From positions 1,048,001 to 1,112,000 of the forward strand of contig NZ_CP064295.1 of NCBI RefSeq assembly GCF_015476115.1: a stretch of DNA of 64,000 nucleotides, read 5' to 3'. Below, piece by piece: positions 43,225 through 51,755 of the stretch. Source of the DNA: Aegicerativicinus sediminis (GTDB lineage Bacteria; Bacteroidota; Bacteroidia; Flavobacteriales; Flavobacteriaceae). Position 1 is the first letter of the stretch, and every line of letters starts with the position of its first letter. The notes below the pieces were generated by a model. It did no database searches and was not told the origin of the DNA. It was given only the letters and a program-made list of their open reading frames with translations. The translations under genes and the position numbers were made by a program.

Positions 43225-43683
43225 ATGAAAAAACTCCAATATAAGAAAGACATCAACGCCTCTGCGGAAAAAGTTTATAACACCATGCTTGGTATTAAAA
43301 ATATTGAAACCTATGAGCAGTGGACAGCTGAATTTAACCCCACCTCCACCTATGAAGGAAATTGGGAAAAGGGATCAAAAATTTACTTTATAGGAACGGA
43401 TGAAAATGGCAAAAAAGGAGGGATGGTTTCTGAAATTGCCGAAAACATTCCATTCAGCTTTGTTTCTATAAGACATTTTGGAATCTTAGATGGCGACAAT
43501 GAAATTACTGAGGGGCCAGAAGTTGAAAAATGGGCTGGTGGATTAGAAAATTACTCATTCCAAGAAACGAACGGTGTTACAACCGTAACAATTGAAACCG
43601 ATATAACAGAGGACTATTTAGATTATTTTAATTCCACTTGGCCAAGAGCCTTGAATAGGCTTAAGGAACTTGCGGAAAAATAG
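43225..43683 (+). CDS. SRPBCC (START-like) domain protein
   Basis: The 152-residue protein matches the AHSA1/polyketide-cyclase-like SRPBCC fold: KKDINASAEKVYNTMLGIKNIETYEQWTAEFNPTSTYEGNWEKGSKI, then EISEGIP-like EIAENIPFSFVSIRH, and a C-terminal helix TWPRALNRLKELAEK. It has no signal peptide. The fold binds small hydrophobic ligands; the ligand is not known. The stop codon is followed at once by a relic reading frame. Confidence 0.8.
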   Translation: MKKLQYKKDINASAEKVYNTMLGIKNIETYEQWTAEFNPTSTYEGNWEKGSKIYFIGTDENGKKGGMVSEIAENIPFSFVSIRHFGILDGDNEITEGPEVEKWAGGLENYSFQETNGVTTVTIETDITEDYLDYFNSTWPRALNRLKELAEK

Positions 43684-43684
43684 A

Positions 43685-43846
43685 AGTCATATCGTTGATG
43701 CCAATTCGCAACACAACAACGAGGTATTTAAAAACGGCCAAAGACTTTCGCTAATGAATAACGGATTTTTGGCAGGAATGCATAAAAATTTAGTTCAATG
43801 TATTGGAGAATTGGTTGACTTAATTGCTGAAGAAATCAAAAAATGA
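43685..43846 (+). pseudogene. C-terminal relic of a lost gene
   Basis: An open frame of 53 codons ends in TGA at 43844-43846 but has no start or leader of its own. It reads SHIVDANSQHNNEVFKNGQR, then a hydrophobic/helical end with GFLAGMHKNLVQCIGELVDLIAEEIKK. The composition is protein-like and continues right up to the stop. It starts directly after the SRPBCC stop codon, so a deletion may have joined the two. I do not recognise the parent family. Confidence 0.45.
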
Positions 43847-43887
43847 TGAAGATCAATAACAGGAATAATTCTTAGGTCAAATATAGA

Positions 43888-44370
43888 ATGATCAAGCTTA
43901 TTATCATTTTTCTAATGATTGAGGTTTTGTTTCTAATTCCTTCCTATTTTTTGTATAAGAAGTATTTGAAAAGGAAAATTGCAGTAAAGAACCTAAAAAC
44001 CTACACTTTTTTAGCAACCTTGTTAATGCCCATAATTTGGACTTCCCTATTTATTGGTATCTGTTATGTATTAATAAATCCCTTGTGGAGATCCAAAGAT
44101 TTTAATTCTAACGACTGGATTGAAAATGTCGATTCCCGATATAGAATGGTTAACGACTTAAGGCAAAACGTCCTTATTGGAAAAGACAAAACTGAGGTGC
44201 TTATAATTCTTGGGGAGAACGATGGGGAGTGCGGTTATAAACAAAGCACAAACACCATCTGTTATCTAGTTCCTGATCCCGACAATTTTGGAATTCTGGA
44301 TCACTATGAATTAGTTATTGTATTTAACGAATCAGGAAAAGTTATTGAGGTAACCTCTGAATTGATTTAA
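43888..44370 (+). CDS. small membrane protein with a BamE-like C-terminal part
   Basis: The 160-residue protein has two membrane helices (LIIIFLMIEVLFLIPSYFLY and FLATLLMPIIWTSLFIGICYVL). The C-terminal 65 residues (LIGKDKTEVLIILGENDGE then CYLVPDPDNFGILDHYELVIVFNESGKVIEV) follow the pattern of a small SmpA/OmlA (BamE-like) fold, in which a Lys/Asp-rich turn precedes a helix and a beta hairpin. Two Cys in CGYKQSTNTIC may form a disulfide. This relation is inferred from the pattern only; the function is unknown. Confidence 0.65.
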   Translation: MIKLIIIFLMIEVLFLIPSYFLYKKYLKRKIAVKNLKTYTFLATLLMPIIWTSLFIGICYVLINPLWRSKDFNSNDWIENVDSRYRMVNDLRQNVLIGKDKTEVLIILGENDGECGYKQSTNTICYLVPDPDNFGILDHYELVIVFNESGKVIEVTSELI

Positions 44371-44741
44371 ATTCCCGTTAATTCTATCCGCAGAATTATT
44401 TGTAATTCCATGCTACAATCTATTTCCTATTCCTATTACATTAGGAATTAGCACTCTTCAAAGTACCTACATTTTATTATCTTAGTTCTCTCCCGAGAAT
44501 TAAGATTATCAAACTGTTAAGCCTTTTTACAATTAGTCATTGGGCAATGAGTATAATTCAAACATTAATAATTTACAATTTAGTCTAATGATATCAAAAG
44601 TTCTTACCTATCTTATTAAGAAAACATTTATCATCTTATTGAGCTGCATGGCTTTTAAATTTAAAAATTAGAATAATGAAATTCATAAAATAACGGGGAA
44701 GCTGAAACCCGAACAAAGTAGGCAATTAAACAACCAACCTT
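44371..44741. other. 371-bp intergenic region with a promoter-like box
   Basis: The region holds TATCTTAG at 44478-44485, followed by CAAACTGTT at 44508-44516, the same block as before two other genes. A very short ORF (44588-44671, 27 residues: a basic start then a hydrophobic stretch with IILLSC) is possible but not convincing. No terminator is evident. The gene that follows is the RidA-like lipoprotein. Confidence 0.5.
44478..44485 (+). promoter_or_regulatory. TATCTTAG promoter-like box upstream of the RidA-like gene
   Basis: The box TATCTTAG lies 257 bp upstream of the start codon at 44742, farther than the other copies of this box. It would give a long leader. Confidence 0.25.
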
Positions 44742-45260
44742 ATGAAAAAACTAACCAACCTAATTACCTTATTGGCATTCACTTTTGTTTTAACAACAGG
44801 GTTCCAAAGCTGCGAGCAAACACAAAAAGAAGAAATTGAAGAAGCAGAAACAGAGGTAATTATTCAACCTGAAAAACCTGAATATTTTTTGCTGCGGCCA
44901 GAAGTAGAAAAGGCTTATGGATATTCCCATGCCGTGAAAATTGGAAATACAATCAAAATTTCAGGAGCTGTAAGTATGGACGATGAAGGAAATCCAACTG
45001 CAATTGGAGATGTTGAACAGCAAATGAAAAACTGTTACGCAGACCTGGAAAAGGTTTTGAACCATTTTGGTTGCACATTTGACGACGTTGTAGTAGAAAA
45101 TGTATTTACGACCAACATGCCCGTGTTCCTTGAAAAATCCGTCTATAGAAATGAAATATACAAGAATCATTTCCCTACTGGCACTTGGGTTGGAGTAAAA
45201 GAATTAGCGTTGCCAGAATTTATGGTTGAAATTGAATTGGAAGTTCATAAATCTAATTAA
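44742..45260 (+). CDS. RidA-family lipoprotein
   Basis: The 172-residue protein begins with a lipoprotein signal (LITLLAFTFVLTTGFQSCEQ, lipobox FQSC), an acidic linker, and a RidA/YjgF fold: YGYSHAVKIGNTIKISGAVSMDDEGNPTAIGDVEQQMKNCYADLEKVLNHFGCTFDDVV, with VNVFTTNMPV and the C-terminal GVKELALPEFMVEIELEV. Cytosolic RidA deaminates reactive imines. Export to the periplasm as a lipoprotein is unusual. The catalytic Arg of RidA in the C-terminal strand (R105 in E. coli) is not seen at LPEFMVEIE, so it may not be an imine deaminase. Confidence 0.82.
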   Translation: MKKLTNLITLLAFTFVLTTGFQSCEQTQKEEIEEAETEVIIQPEKPEYFLLRPEVEKAYGYSHAVKIGNTIKISGAVSMDDEGNPTAIGDVEQQMKNCYADLEKVLNHFGCTFDDVVVENVFTTNMPVFLEKSVYRNEIYKNHFPTGTWVGVKELALPEFMVEIELEVHKSN

Positions 45261-45359
45261 ACATTAAAGATCCTTTTCTTCGGCATCTTGAACTTTGGCA
45301 TAACTAACAATTGATTATGACAAACAATTAAGGAGGACGGAAAACCTGAAACCAACCAA

Positions 45360-46175
45360 ATGTTAAAATTTTTTCGACAAATTAGATTTGACCTTATGGA
45401 GGAAAATAAGACTGGAAAGTATCTCAAATATGCATTCGGAGAAATTATCCTTGTTGTGATAGGAATATTGATTGCGTTGCAAGTTAACAATTGGAACCAG
45501 GATCGCATCGCAAAAATGGAAGCCGAAATCTTTCATGAACGTTTAAAAGAAGACCTTCTAAGTGAAAAAACAATCTTGCTTGAAAGAATTGAATACTATA
45601 GTAAAGTCGAACAGCATGCCAAAAATGTCGTTAATACGCTAACTGACAAATCAAATGCCTTAGATTCCCAATTCTTAATTGATTTTTATCAAGCTTCTCA
45701 ACAATGGATGTACCGCAATGTACGAGACACCTATGACGAACTTATTTCCACTGGAAACATAAAACTCATTCCAAATAAAAATCTGCGTAAAAGAATTGGA
45801 CTTTATTATGATGAAACCGATGTATATATGAGGGTTTGGTTTAAGGTAACCGACTATAGAGATTTAGCAAGAAGCCATATCCCATATGACGTACAAGAAA
45901 AAATTAGGGATGCCTGTGAAATCTGGAACAAAGTCGACCAAGAAAAGGGTGGAAATCAAATTTTAGATGATTGCAGCCCCAATCTCACTGATGAAGAGAT
46001 TTCAAGAAGTATTGCCTTATTGAATCAAAATGACTATTTACAAAACGACACCTACTTGGCGGCCGCAAATCGACGTGTTTCAGATCTTTATCAAAAAATC
46101 GGATTATATAAAATTAAGCTAAATGGAAATGAGGAATTGTTAAACTTGTTAGAGAATAATAACCCCAACCAATGA
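45360..46175 (+). CDS. DUF6090-family membrane-anchored protein (copy 4)
   Basis: The 271-residue protein begins MLKFFRQIRFDLMEENKTGKYLKYAFGEI, helix LVVIGILIALQV, then NNWNQDRIAK. The rest of the chain is helical with several Trp/Tyr residues and no recognised motif. It is preceded by AACCAACCAA, as is copy 1. The stop TGA overlaps the start ATG of a relic of the same family (ATGA at 46172). Confidence 0.85.
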   Translation: MLKFFRQIRFDLMEENKTGKYLKYAFGEIILVVIGILIALQVNNWNQDRIAKMEAEIFHERLKEDLLSEKTILLERIEYYSKVEQHAKNVVNTLTDKSNALDSQFLIDFYQASQQWMYRNVRDTYDELISTGNIKLIPNKNLRKRIGLYYDETDVYMRVWFKVTDYRDLARSHIPYDVQEKIRDACEIWNKVDQEKGGNQILDDCSPNLTDEEISRSIALLNQNDYLQNDTYLAAANRRVSDLYQKIGLYKIKLNGNEELLNLLENNNPNQ

Positions 46176-46204
46176 TAAAGTTTTTTAGACAAATTAAATT
46201 TTAG
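46172..46204 (+). pseudogene. DUF6090 start-region relic ending in a stop codon
   Basis: ATG at 46172 opens the frame MIKFFRQIKF then a TAG stop (46202-46204). This is the exact front of the DUF6090 family, cut after ten residues. In the same frame the next codons are CTC ATG GAA AAA, and this ATG (46208) is the start of the cyclase gene. In copy 4 the same place reads DLMEEN. So the start codon of the cyclase lies in DUF6090 sequence. Confidence 0.7.
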
Positions 46205-46207
46205 CTC

Positions 46208-47044
46208 ATGGAAAAACAAATTAACAGTATAACATTGGTATTGACAATGTTCATTTTTTTGGTTGCCTGCAACCATCAAAAAAGCAACTCAGAAGAATCT
46301 CAACCTTCTATTCCCAAGGATATTTCAGAAAGAAAATTGGTGGATCTTTCACATGCTTATTCAGATGAAACCGTTTATTGGGTTACGGCTAAAGAATTTA
46401 AATTAGATACCGTATTCAATGGCCAGACCGATAAAGGTTATTATTATTCTGCTAATGACTTTAGCACCGCTGAACATGGGGGAACCCATATTGATGCCCC
46501 CATTCATTTTGCCAAAGGGGGACAATCCGTACATGAAATCCCAATCGAAAATTTAATTGGGAAGGCAATTAAAATAGACGTTTCATCAAAGTCAATCAAT
46601 AATCCAGATTATTTAATCACCATTGATGATATAAGGGAATGGGAAATTCAAGAAAATATCCAAATCCCTGAAGGAAGCATCATTTTATTGCAAACAGGAC
46701 ATTCAAAATTCTACCCAAATAAGATAAAATATTTAGGGACAGATGAACGCGGTGAAGAGGCAATAAAGAAACTTCATTTTCCTGGGCTTTCTGCGGAAGC
46801 CGCACGTTGGTTAGTAGATAACCGAAGTATCAATGCAATTGGCATTGATACTCCAAGTATTGATTTCGGACAATCTCAATATTTCGAAAGTCATGTTATT
46901 TTACTTTCACAAAATATTCCGGCCTTTGAAAATCTTACAAATTTGGAACAATTGCCAAACAAAGGCTTTGATGTGATTGCATTACCAATGAAAATAAAAG
47001 ATGGTAGCGGGGCCCCACTTCGTATTATAGCGCTAATGGAATAA
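46208..47044 (+). CDS. cyclase-family (kynurenine-formamidase-like) lipoprotein
   Basis: The 278-residue protein has a lipoprotein signal (TLVLTMFIFLVACNHQ, lipobox LVAC). The cyclase fold (PF04199 type) has the metal motif HGGTHIDAPIHFAKGG (about 96-111) and the conserved DLSHAYSD start of the domain. SIDFGQSQYFESHVILLSQNIPAFENLTNL is the usual C-terminal block. Family members hydrolyse N-formylkynurenine or related amides or lactones with zinc or manganese. The substrate is unknown. Its start is unusual, see the relic at 46172. Confidence 0.9.
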   Translation: MEKQINSITLVLTMFIFLVACNHQKSNSEESQPSIPKDISERKLVDLSHAYSDETVYWVTAKEFKLDTVFNGQTDKGYYYSANDFSTAEHGGTHIDAPIHFAKGGQSVHEIPIENLIGKAIKIDVSSKSINNPDYLITIDDIREWEIQENIQIPEGSIILLQTGHSKFYPNKIKYLGTDERGEEAIKKLHFPGLSAEAARWLVDNRSINAIGIDTPSIDFGQSQYFESHVILLSQNIPAFENLTNLEQLPNKGFDVIALPMKIKDGSGAPLRIIALME

Positions 47045-47215
47045 AACTATTTAGAAGAATTGTAAGAAAAAGGTTTAAAAATGAAGAACGTAAGCCTCAA
47101 TTCTAATTGGAAAATATAAATTAAAATAACCGTTGGATGTTTTTAAAGAAAGACAATGTTTATGGATTATCCCAAGGCCAAGCGATCATTTATAACAGAT
47201 TCTCTAGCTTAATTT

Positions 47216-47608
47216 GTGATAAAATTTATAGTTCTTACATTTAAGTTTTATCCATTTAAAAAATTGATTGCATCATTGAATTGTGGCAACAAATTAGATT
47301 ACTCCCTACTGAAAGGAAAAATTAAATACGATTATGATGCAAAAATGTGGCAACACGCGTCACCTGGTGGTTGGTACTTTGTATCTCTACCAAAAAAACT
47401 ATCTATTGAAATCAGGGAACATTTAAAATGGCAAGAAGAGGGTTGGGGAAGAATGAAGGCCTTTGCTAAAATTGGAGAGATTATCTGGGAAACTTCAATT
47501 TGGTTTGACACCAAAAAGGATACTTACATCCTTCCAATTAAAGCCGAAATAAGAAAAAAATCTAAGCTGAAAATTGACCAAATTATTCAAATGAGCATTT
47601 GGATTTAG
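47216..47608 (+). CDS. DUF1905-domain protein
   Basis: The conserved part is KLDYSLLKGKIKYDYDAKMWQHASPGGWYFVSLPKKLSIEIREHLKWQEEGWGRMKAFAKIGEIIWETSIWFDTKKDTYILPIKAEIRKK, the DUF1905 small beta-barrel, about 95 residues long. The start is unsure: GTG at 47216 gives a hydrophobic, basic N-terminal tail of about 30 residues that is not part of the family, and no ATG exists before residue 43. The 3' end is clear (tag at 47606-47608) and lies 2 bp before the methyltransferase ATG. Function unknown. Confidence 0.7.
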   Translation: MIKFIVLTFKFYPFKKLIASLNCGNKLDYSLLKGKIKYDYDAKMWQHASPGGWYFVSLPKKLSIEIREHLKWQEEGWGRMKAFAKIGEIIWETSIWFDTKKDTYILPIKAEIRKKSKLKIDQIIQMSIWI

Positions 47609-47610
47609 AT

Positions 47611-48255
47611 ATGGAAAAACCTAGGGGCGCCGATAAAGAAACTTTTGAAACTTGGAACAACATTGCCTCAATGTACCAAGACAAGTTTATGCATTTAGAT
47701 TTGTATAATGAGACCTATGATTATGTCTGCAAAATAATTAAAAAGCCAAAGGCCAAATTATTGGATGTTGGCTGCGGACCAGGAAACATTACTAAATATC
47801 TGTTAGAACAACGAACAGATTTTGAAATTTTAGGAATAGACATTGCTCCCAATATGGTCAATTTGGCTCAAAAAAATAACCCGTCCGCAAGGTTTTTAGT
47901 TATGGACAGCCGAAATTTAACCGAATTAAATAGCACTTTTGATGGCATTGTTGCAGGGTTCTGTTTGCCTTATTTTTCACCCACTGAGAGTAAAAAATTT
48001 ATTTCTGAATCTTCTAACTTACTTGAAGAAAATGGCCTGATCTATTTGAGTTTTGTTGAAGGAGAATCGTCAAAATCTGGTTTCAAATCTGGAAATGCTG
48101 GAAGGGTTTACTTTTATTACCATCAATTAACTGTTTTGATGGACTATTTGGTCCTAAATGATTTTAGTGATTTTAAAATGTTCAAGGTGAATTATAAAAC
48201 TTCTGAAAACGAATATGACATTCACACCATAATAACCGCAAAAAAACTAGCCTAG
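47611..48255 (+). CDS. class I SAM-dependent methyltransferase
   Basis: I start at the ATG 47611 because the TTG at 47599 overlaps the previous gene. The protein of about 214 residues has motif I LLDVGCGPGNIT (about 50), the acidic residue in LGIDIAP, and motif II/III FDGIVAGFCLPYF with the LIYLSFVEG end. It lacks a signal peptide. The acceptor substrate is unknown; proteins like this methylate small molecules. It follows the DUF1905 gene by 2 bp and is probably co-transcribed with it. It is convergent with the barrel gene (4-bp overlap). Confidence 0.88.
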   Translation: MEKPRGADKETFETWNNIASMYQDKFMHLDLYNETYDYVCKIIKKPKAKLLDVGCGPGNITKYLLEQRTDFEILGIDIAPNMVNLAQKNNPSARFLVMDSRNLTELNSTFDGIVAGFCLPYFSPTESKKFISESSNLLEENGLIYLSFVEGESSKSGFKSGNAGRVYFYYHQLTVLMDYLVLNDFSDFKMFKVNYKTSENEYDIHTIITAKKLA

Positions 48256-48953
48256 AAGTAATAGGAAATTCCCAAGTTTAAACTTAAAAGATCAATATCT
48301 AGATTAAAATTTGTTCGAGTTATAACTGTTTCTTCCTCATCAGAAGGTGTCACCGTTTCTTTAGAATGTTGAAATCCTAAAACACCTACATTCACTTCAA
48401 AAGCGAAACCTTTTTGCACGATTAAAATTACTCCCGGTGTAAAGGCAATTCCATAATTACGGTTTTTAATGTCAGCCGTCGTTACATCCTCACCTGTTGT
48501 ACTTGTCTCGTCGCCGTTTCCAAAGCCAAATTCGAGTCCGGTTTGGGTAAAAAGAAAAAATCTGTTATTAGCGCCAACGGGAATATAATATCTTACAAAA
48601 GGCGTAATTGCAAAAGATTTTAGGCTGCGATCCAGAAAGGTGTTTGGCCCAAAAGTATTCACATTTTCTGAATCTTCATTTTCAGACGAATAATCTAAAC
48701 CCAATCCAACCGCAAAATGGTTCTGTAAAAAATAACCTCCAGCCGACTTAATTGAAAAATTAGAAACATCTGAAGAAATTACATTTTCCAACAAATTTTT
48801 ATTGTTTTCTTTTTTTGTATTGCTGTAGGAAACTAAAAGGGCAACAAAGGCGGAGTTCTTGTCTAGGAGGCTTTTATCTTCGGTTTGAGCCTGTAAATGA
48901 AAATTAAGTAAAAGACTAAAAGCAATTGTGATGCAAGGAAAATTAAGTTTCAT
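48252..48953 (-). CDS. outer-membrane beta-barrel protein
   Basis: The 233-residue protein has a signal peptide (ITIAFSLLLNFHLQAQ). The mature protein is made of alternating amphipathic strands with aromatic ends: NHFAVGLGLDYSS, FAITPFVRYYIP, FFLFTQTGLEFGFGNG, GIAFTPGVILIV, FAFEVNVGVLGFQH and a C-terminal LSLNLGISYYF, whose Phe end is typical of outer-membrane insertion. It resembles the OmpA-like or opacity-type eight-stranded barrel. Its role is unknown. Confidence 0.82.
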   Translation of the reverse strand: MKLNFPCITIAFSLLLNFHLQAQTEDKSLLDKNSAFVALLVSYSNTKKENNKNLLENVISSDVSNFSIKSAGGYFLQNHFAVGLGLDYSSENEDSENVNTFGPNTFLDRSLKSFAITPFVRYYIPVGANNRFFLFTQTGLEFGFGNGDETSTTGEDVTTADIKNRNYGIAFTPGVILIVQKGFAFEVNVGVLGFQHSKETVTPSDEEETVITRTNFNLDIDLLSLNLGISYYF

Positions 48954-49107
48954 TTTTATCGAATAAATTTTGTTCTAATTTCTTATTCCCCAGAATTACA
49001 TAAAGATACCTTTAATAAGGCTTGTTTGACTATTCTAATGTAAAGATTAAGGAATTGTATGCAAAATTCAACTCATTAACTCTATATCCGTCGCAATTAT
49101 GCAGGTA

Positions 49108-50931
49108 TTACTTTAGCCAGCTTTTGGCCCGAATCACAGAGGGAAGATCATTATCTGCATGTTTCCATGCCTCTAGAAATTTTTCATATGCGATGGTAGT
49201 CTCTCTTTTATTTCCTTGAGCTCGTTCTAATTCAGCCAGTCCATAAAGAATATAACCGCTATTGGGACTATTTTCTAAAGCTTTGGAAAACATTTCTCTT
49301 GCCTTTTCCCATTTTTCATGCTTTAAATAAAACCAACCCATCATTTCCTCGGTTTGCATCCAATACAAAGGTGGGTCTGAATATTCTTGAGAATTTTCAA
49401 CTTTCAGAGCTTTTAGAAAAAGTTGTTCTGCCTTTTTAAATTCCCCCTTTTTTGGTGAAGCTATTTCAGCTTGTAACAACAGGGAATATCGATTGATTGG
49501 ACTTTCAAAAATGCTCTTTACAGATTCATTCTCATCAAGTTCTTCCCCGTTAATCATCGTTCTATAGTTTTCGGCATCTAATTCATTCGCATATTGATCT
49601 GCAAGAGTAAATTTTCCGTTTTCTACGGCCTGCATACCCTTAAAAAAATTCAACAAACTATTTACTATAGGTTTTTTTATGGGCAACCCTTCCATGAATT
49701 TCTCATTCTTGTTTAGTTCATTTAAGGTTGACACAGCCCTATCCCAATCCCTAAATTTTAACCAAAGTTCTGCACGTCCAATAGTAGCCATATAAAAATT
49801 TATTGTACTCACTCGAATATGTATAGGATCTTTCCGGTCGTGGGTCCATTTCGTTGTATCAAGTAAACGTTCTTGCCAACGATATGCCTCCTTAACCCTA
49901 CCTTGTTCGGCAGAATTTGCAGTAAGAAAACGTAGATTGTGCCCAAAGTTCCAATTATAAGCCGGACTTAAATTTGCCGAGGCTAGATAAATCGAATCTA
50001 CTTTTAAAGAGTTTAAAAAGTGCTCTCTCGCTTTCTCGTAATCCCCAAGATTGTAATATATATGCCCAGGCATATGTACCATATGGCCAGAATTAGGTGT
50101 TAATGTGGCTAATTTTTTGGCGCTTTGGAGAGCTTGTTCCGGTGCGGTTTGCTCCATTTGATGAATCCAAAAATGATTTACCCCCGGGTGATTAGGATGG
50201 GTATTTAAAAGATCTCTCAGGAGATATTCAGCAATCAAAGTATGCTTTTTAGGTCTTCCGTATGGTTCATAATCATAGTCCAGTCCATTATTCCACAAGA
50301 TAAGTTTGGCATCAACATCCTCTGGATATTCCAAAATCACCTCTTGCATCACCTGTGTAAATTTCTCTTTAGCTTTTTGTTCGTCTTCTTCCTCTAGCAT
50401 CAGCTTAAGAGCCTTGATATACTTTTGCTCTTTATCGGACAACTTGGCGGAAAGCGATTCTGCCATTTTCATGGCATCCATTTGGCCCTTTTTGAGCGTT
50501 GGGTCAGGATGCCTCATCAATGAGATTGCCATGCCCCAATAACCCATAGCGGCGGTACTATCTAATTCTGTTACATGCTTGAAAGACCTATATGCTTCAA
50601 AACGCCAAAAATCGTACATAAGGGCTAGGCCTTGGTTGAAATAAGTTTGTGCTAAATCTGAATTAGTGGTGATTTTTAAATTACTATAACCAACTCCTTC
50701 CATTAGGCCAGGACTTGGCAGGTTGTCAGCTATACTAGTTACAGGAGTTACGCAATGCTGATGGGGATAAATAATTCCTGAAGTATTTTTAATATATGTT
50801 CCGCAAATTGTCTGTTTAAAAAGAGATGGAAGTAACGAAGTTTTCTTTTGTGTTTTTGGCTCTTCATTAAATTGAGGAATAAGTAAACCTATTAACACCA
50901 AAAAAGGGAATAAACTGAATAATGATTTCAT
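49108..50931 (-). CDS. exported TPR-repeat protein
   Basis: The 607-residue protein has an N-terminal hydrophobic signal (SLFPFLVLIGLLIPQ). The first part holds an unusual segment with CGTYIKN and HQHCV. Then come several tetratricopeptide-like helical pairs: YFNQGLALMYDFWRFEAYRSFKHVTELD, HMPGHIYYNLGDYEKAREHFLNSLKVD, GWFYLKHEKWEKAREMFSKALENSPNSGYILYGLAELERAQ, ending AWKHADNDLPSVIRAKSWL. TPR proteins act as scaffolds; no partner is evident. The gene stands alone. Confidence 0.8.
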   Translation of the reverse strand: MKSLFSLFPFLVLIGLLIPQFNEEPKTQKKTSLLPSLFKQTICGTYIKNTSGIIYPHQHCVTPVTSIADNLPSPGLMEGVGYSNLKITTNSDLAQTYFNQGLALMYDFWRFEAYRSFKHVTELDSTAAMGYWGMAISLMRHPDPTLKKGQMDAMKMAESLSAKLSDKEQKYIKALKLMLEEEDEQKAKEKFTQVMQEVILEYPEDVDAKLILWNNGLDYDYEPYGRPKKHTLIAEYLLRDLLNTHPNHPGVNHFWIHQMEQTAPEQALQSAKKLATLTPNSGHMVHMPGHIYYNLGDYEKAREHFLNSLKVDSIYLASANLSPAYNWNFGHNLRFLTANSAEQGRVKEAYRWQERLLDTTKWTHDRKDPIHIRVSTINFYMATIGRAELWLKFRDWDRAVSTLNELNKNEKFMEGLPIKKPIVNSLLNFFKGMQAVENGKFTLADQYANELDAENYRTMINGEELDENESVKSIFESPINRYSLLLQAEIASPKKGEFKKAEQLFLKALKVENSQEYSDPPLYWMQTEEMMGWFYLKHEKWEKAREMFSKALENSPNSGYILYGLAELERAQGNKRETTIAYEKFLEAWKHADNDLPSVIRAKSWLK

Positions 50932-51238
50932 GAAAAGTAAAAAATTAGCAGGTTAATGTTAAAAATCCGATAATGTAAATTTTGCTAAAAATTTGATTCC
51001 ATGGGAGGATTTAGCATTTAAGCATACTCGGAATTCATTGTTTGGTTCCTGCCTGCTTAAGCTGATTCTCAGGGTGAGAAATAATCTTTCTTTTTACTAA
51101 TATACTATTTATCAGTCTATAATCGAAATTAACATTATTAACTACTAAAAGGAGGGTCCGTGAAGGCTAAAAAATCCATAAAGCAATTTTTCTCGTATAT
51201 TTACTTGCAACCCAAATCTTAACCTAACAACCTACATT
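50932..51238. other. 307-bp divergent intergenic region
   Basis: It lies between a minus-strand TPR gene and a plus-strand small-protein gene. One short inverted repeat is visible, TTCTCA-GGG-TGAGAA (51066-51080). TATATTTA at 51196-51203 is one base from the -7 consensus, 35 bp before the gene at 51239. No other gene or RNA was seen. Confidence 0.5.
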
Positions 51239-51703
51239 ATGAAAACTACCTTTTCAATACTTTTATTTTTTCTAACATTTTCTGTCTTTCCACAAGTCTC
51301 TTTTAATATTGGAAATGCCCAATTAGAAAGTGACTTACACAGCATTAACCGCCAAGGAACTTCCAATTATATTTCTTTTAAACAAGAGCTCAGTGTATCC
51401 TTCAATATCCCTGTACAGAAAATTGATTATATGAGATCGGAACTTCATCTAATACCAGGTGAAATCTTCCTAACCCTAGAAATTGCTAGATTAACTAGAC
51501 GTTCTTATGTTGATGTACTAAGAGTTTATGAAAAAGATAAAGCCAAAGGATGGGGCTATATTGCTAAACAATTAGGAATAAAACCCGGATCAGCAGAATT
51601 CCACCAACTTAAAAACAACGCAAGTTCTAAAAAAAGTAAATGGAAAAGTGCTTCTAATGGCCATGGTAACAGAAATAAAAATTCCAAAAAGAGGAAATCG
51701 TAA
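51239..51703 (+). CDS. small exported basic protein, unknown function
   Basis: The 154-residue protein has a signal peptide (TTFSILLFFLTFSVFPQ). The middle is helical with VDVLRVYEKDKAKGWGYIAKQLGIKPGSAEFHQLK; this block (GWG-IAK-LGIKPGS-EFH-LK) recurs in small Bacteroidetes and proteobacterial exported proteins, from memory. The tail of about 30 residues is rich in Ser, Lys, Arg and Asn with GHGNRN, which suggests binding of acidic polymers or nucleic acid. No function is known. Confidence 0.65.
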   Translation: MKTTFSILLFFLTFSVFPQVSFNIGNAQLESDLHSINRQGTSNYISFKQELSVSFNIPVQKIDYMRSELHLIPGEIFLTLEIARLTRRSYVDVLRVYEKDKAKGWGYIAKQLGIKPGSAEFHQLKNNASSKKSKWKSASNGHGNRNKNSKKRKS

Positions 51704-51755
51704 TCAGTTTTTAGATAGAATTAAGCCAATCATCTTTAGTCCAGAACCGAAAAAT

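Noticed and set aside
44588-44671. A 27-residue ORF with a hydrophobic core
   Set aside because: Too short, no promoter at a good distance, and no recognisable family; listed only as a note in the intergenic entry.
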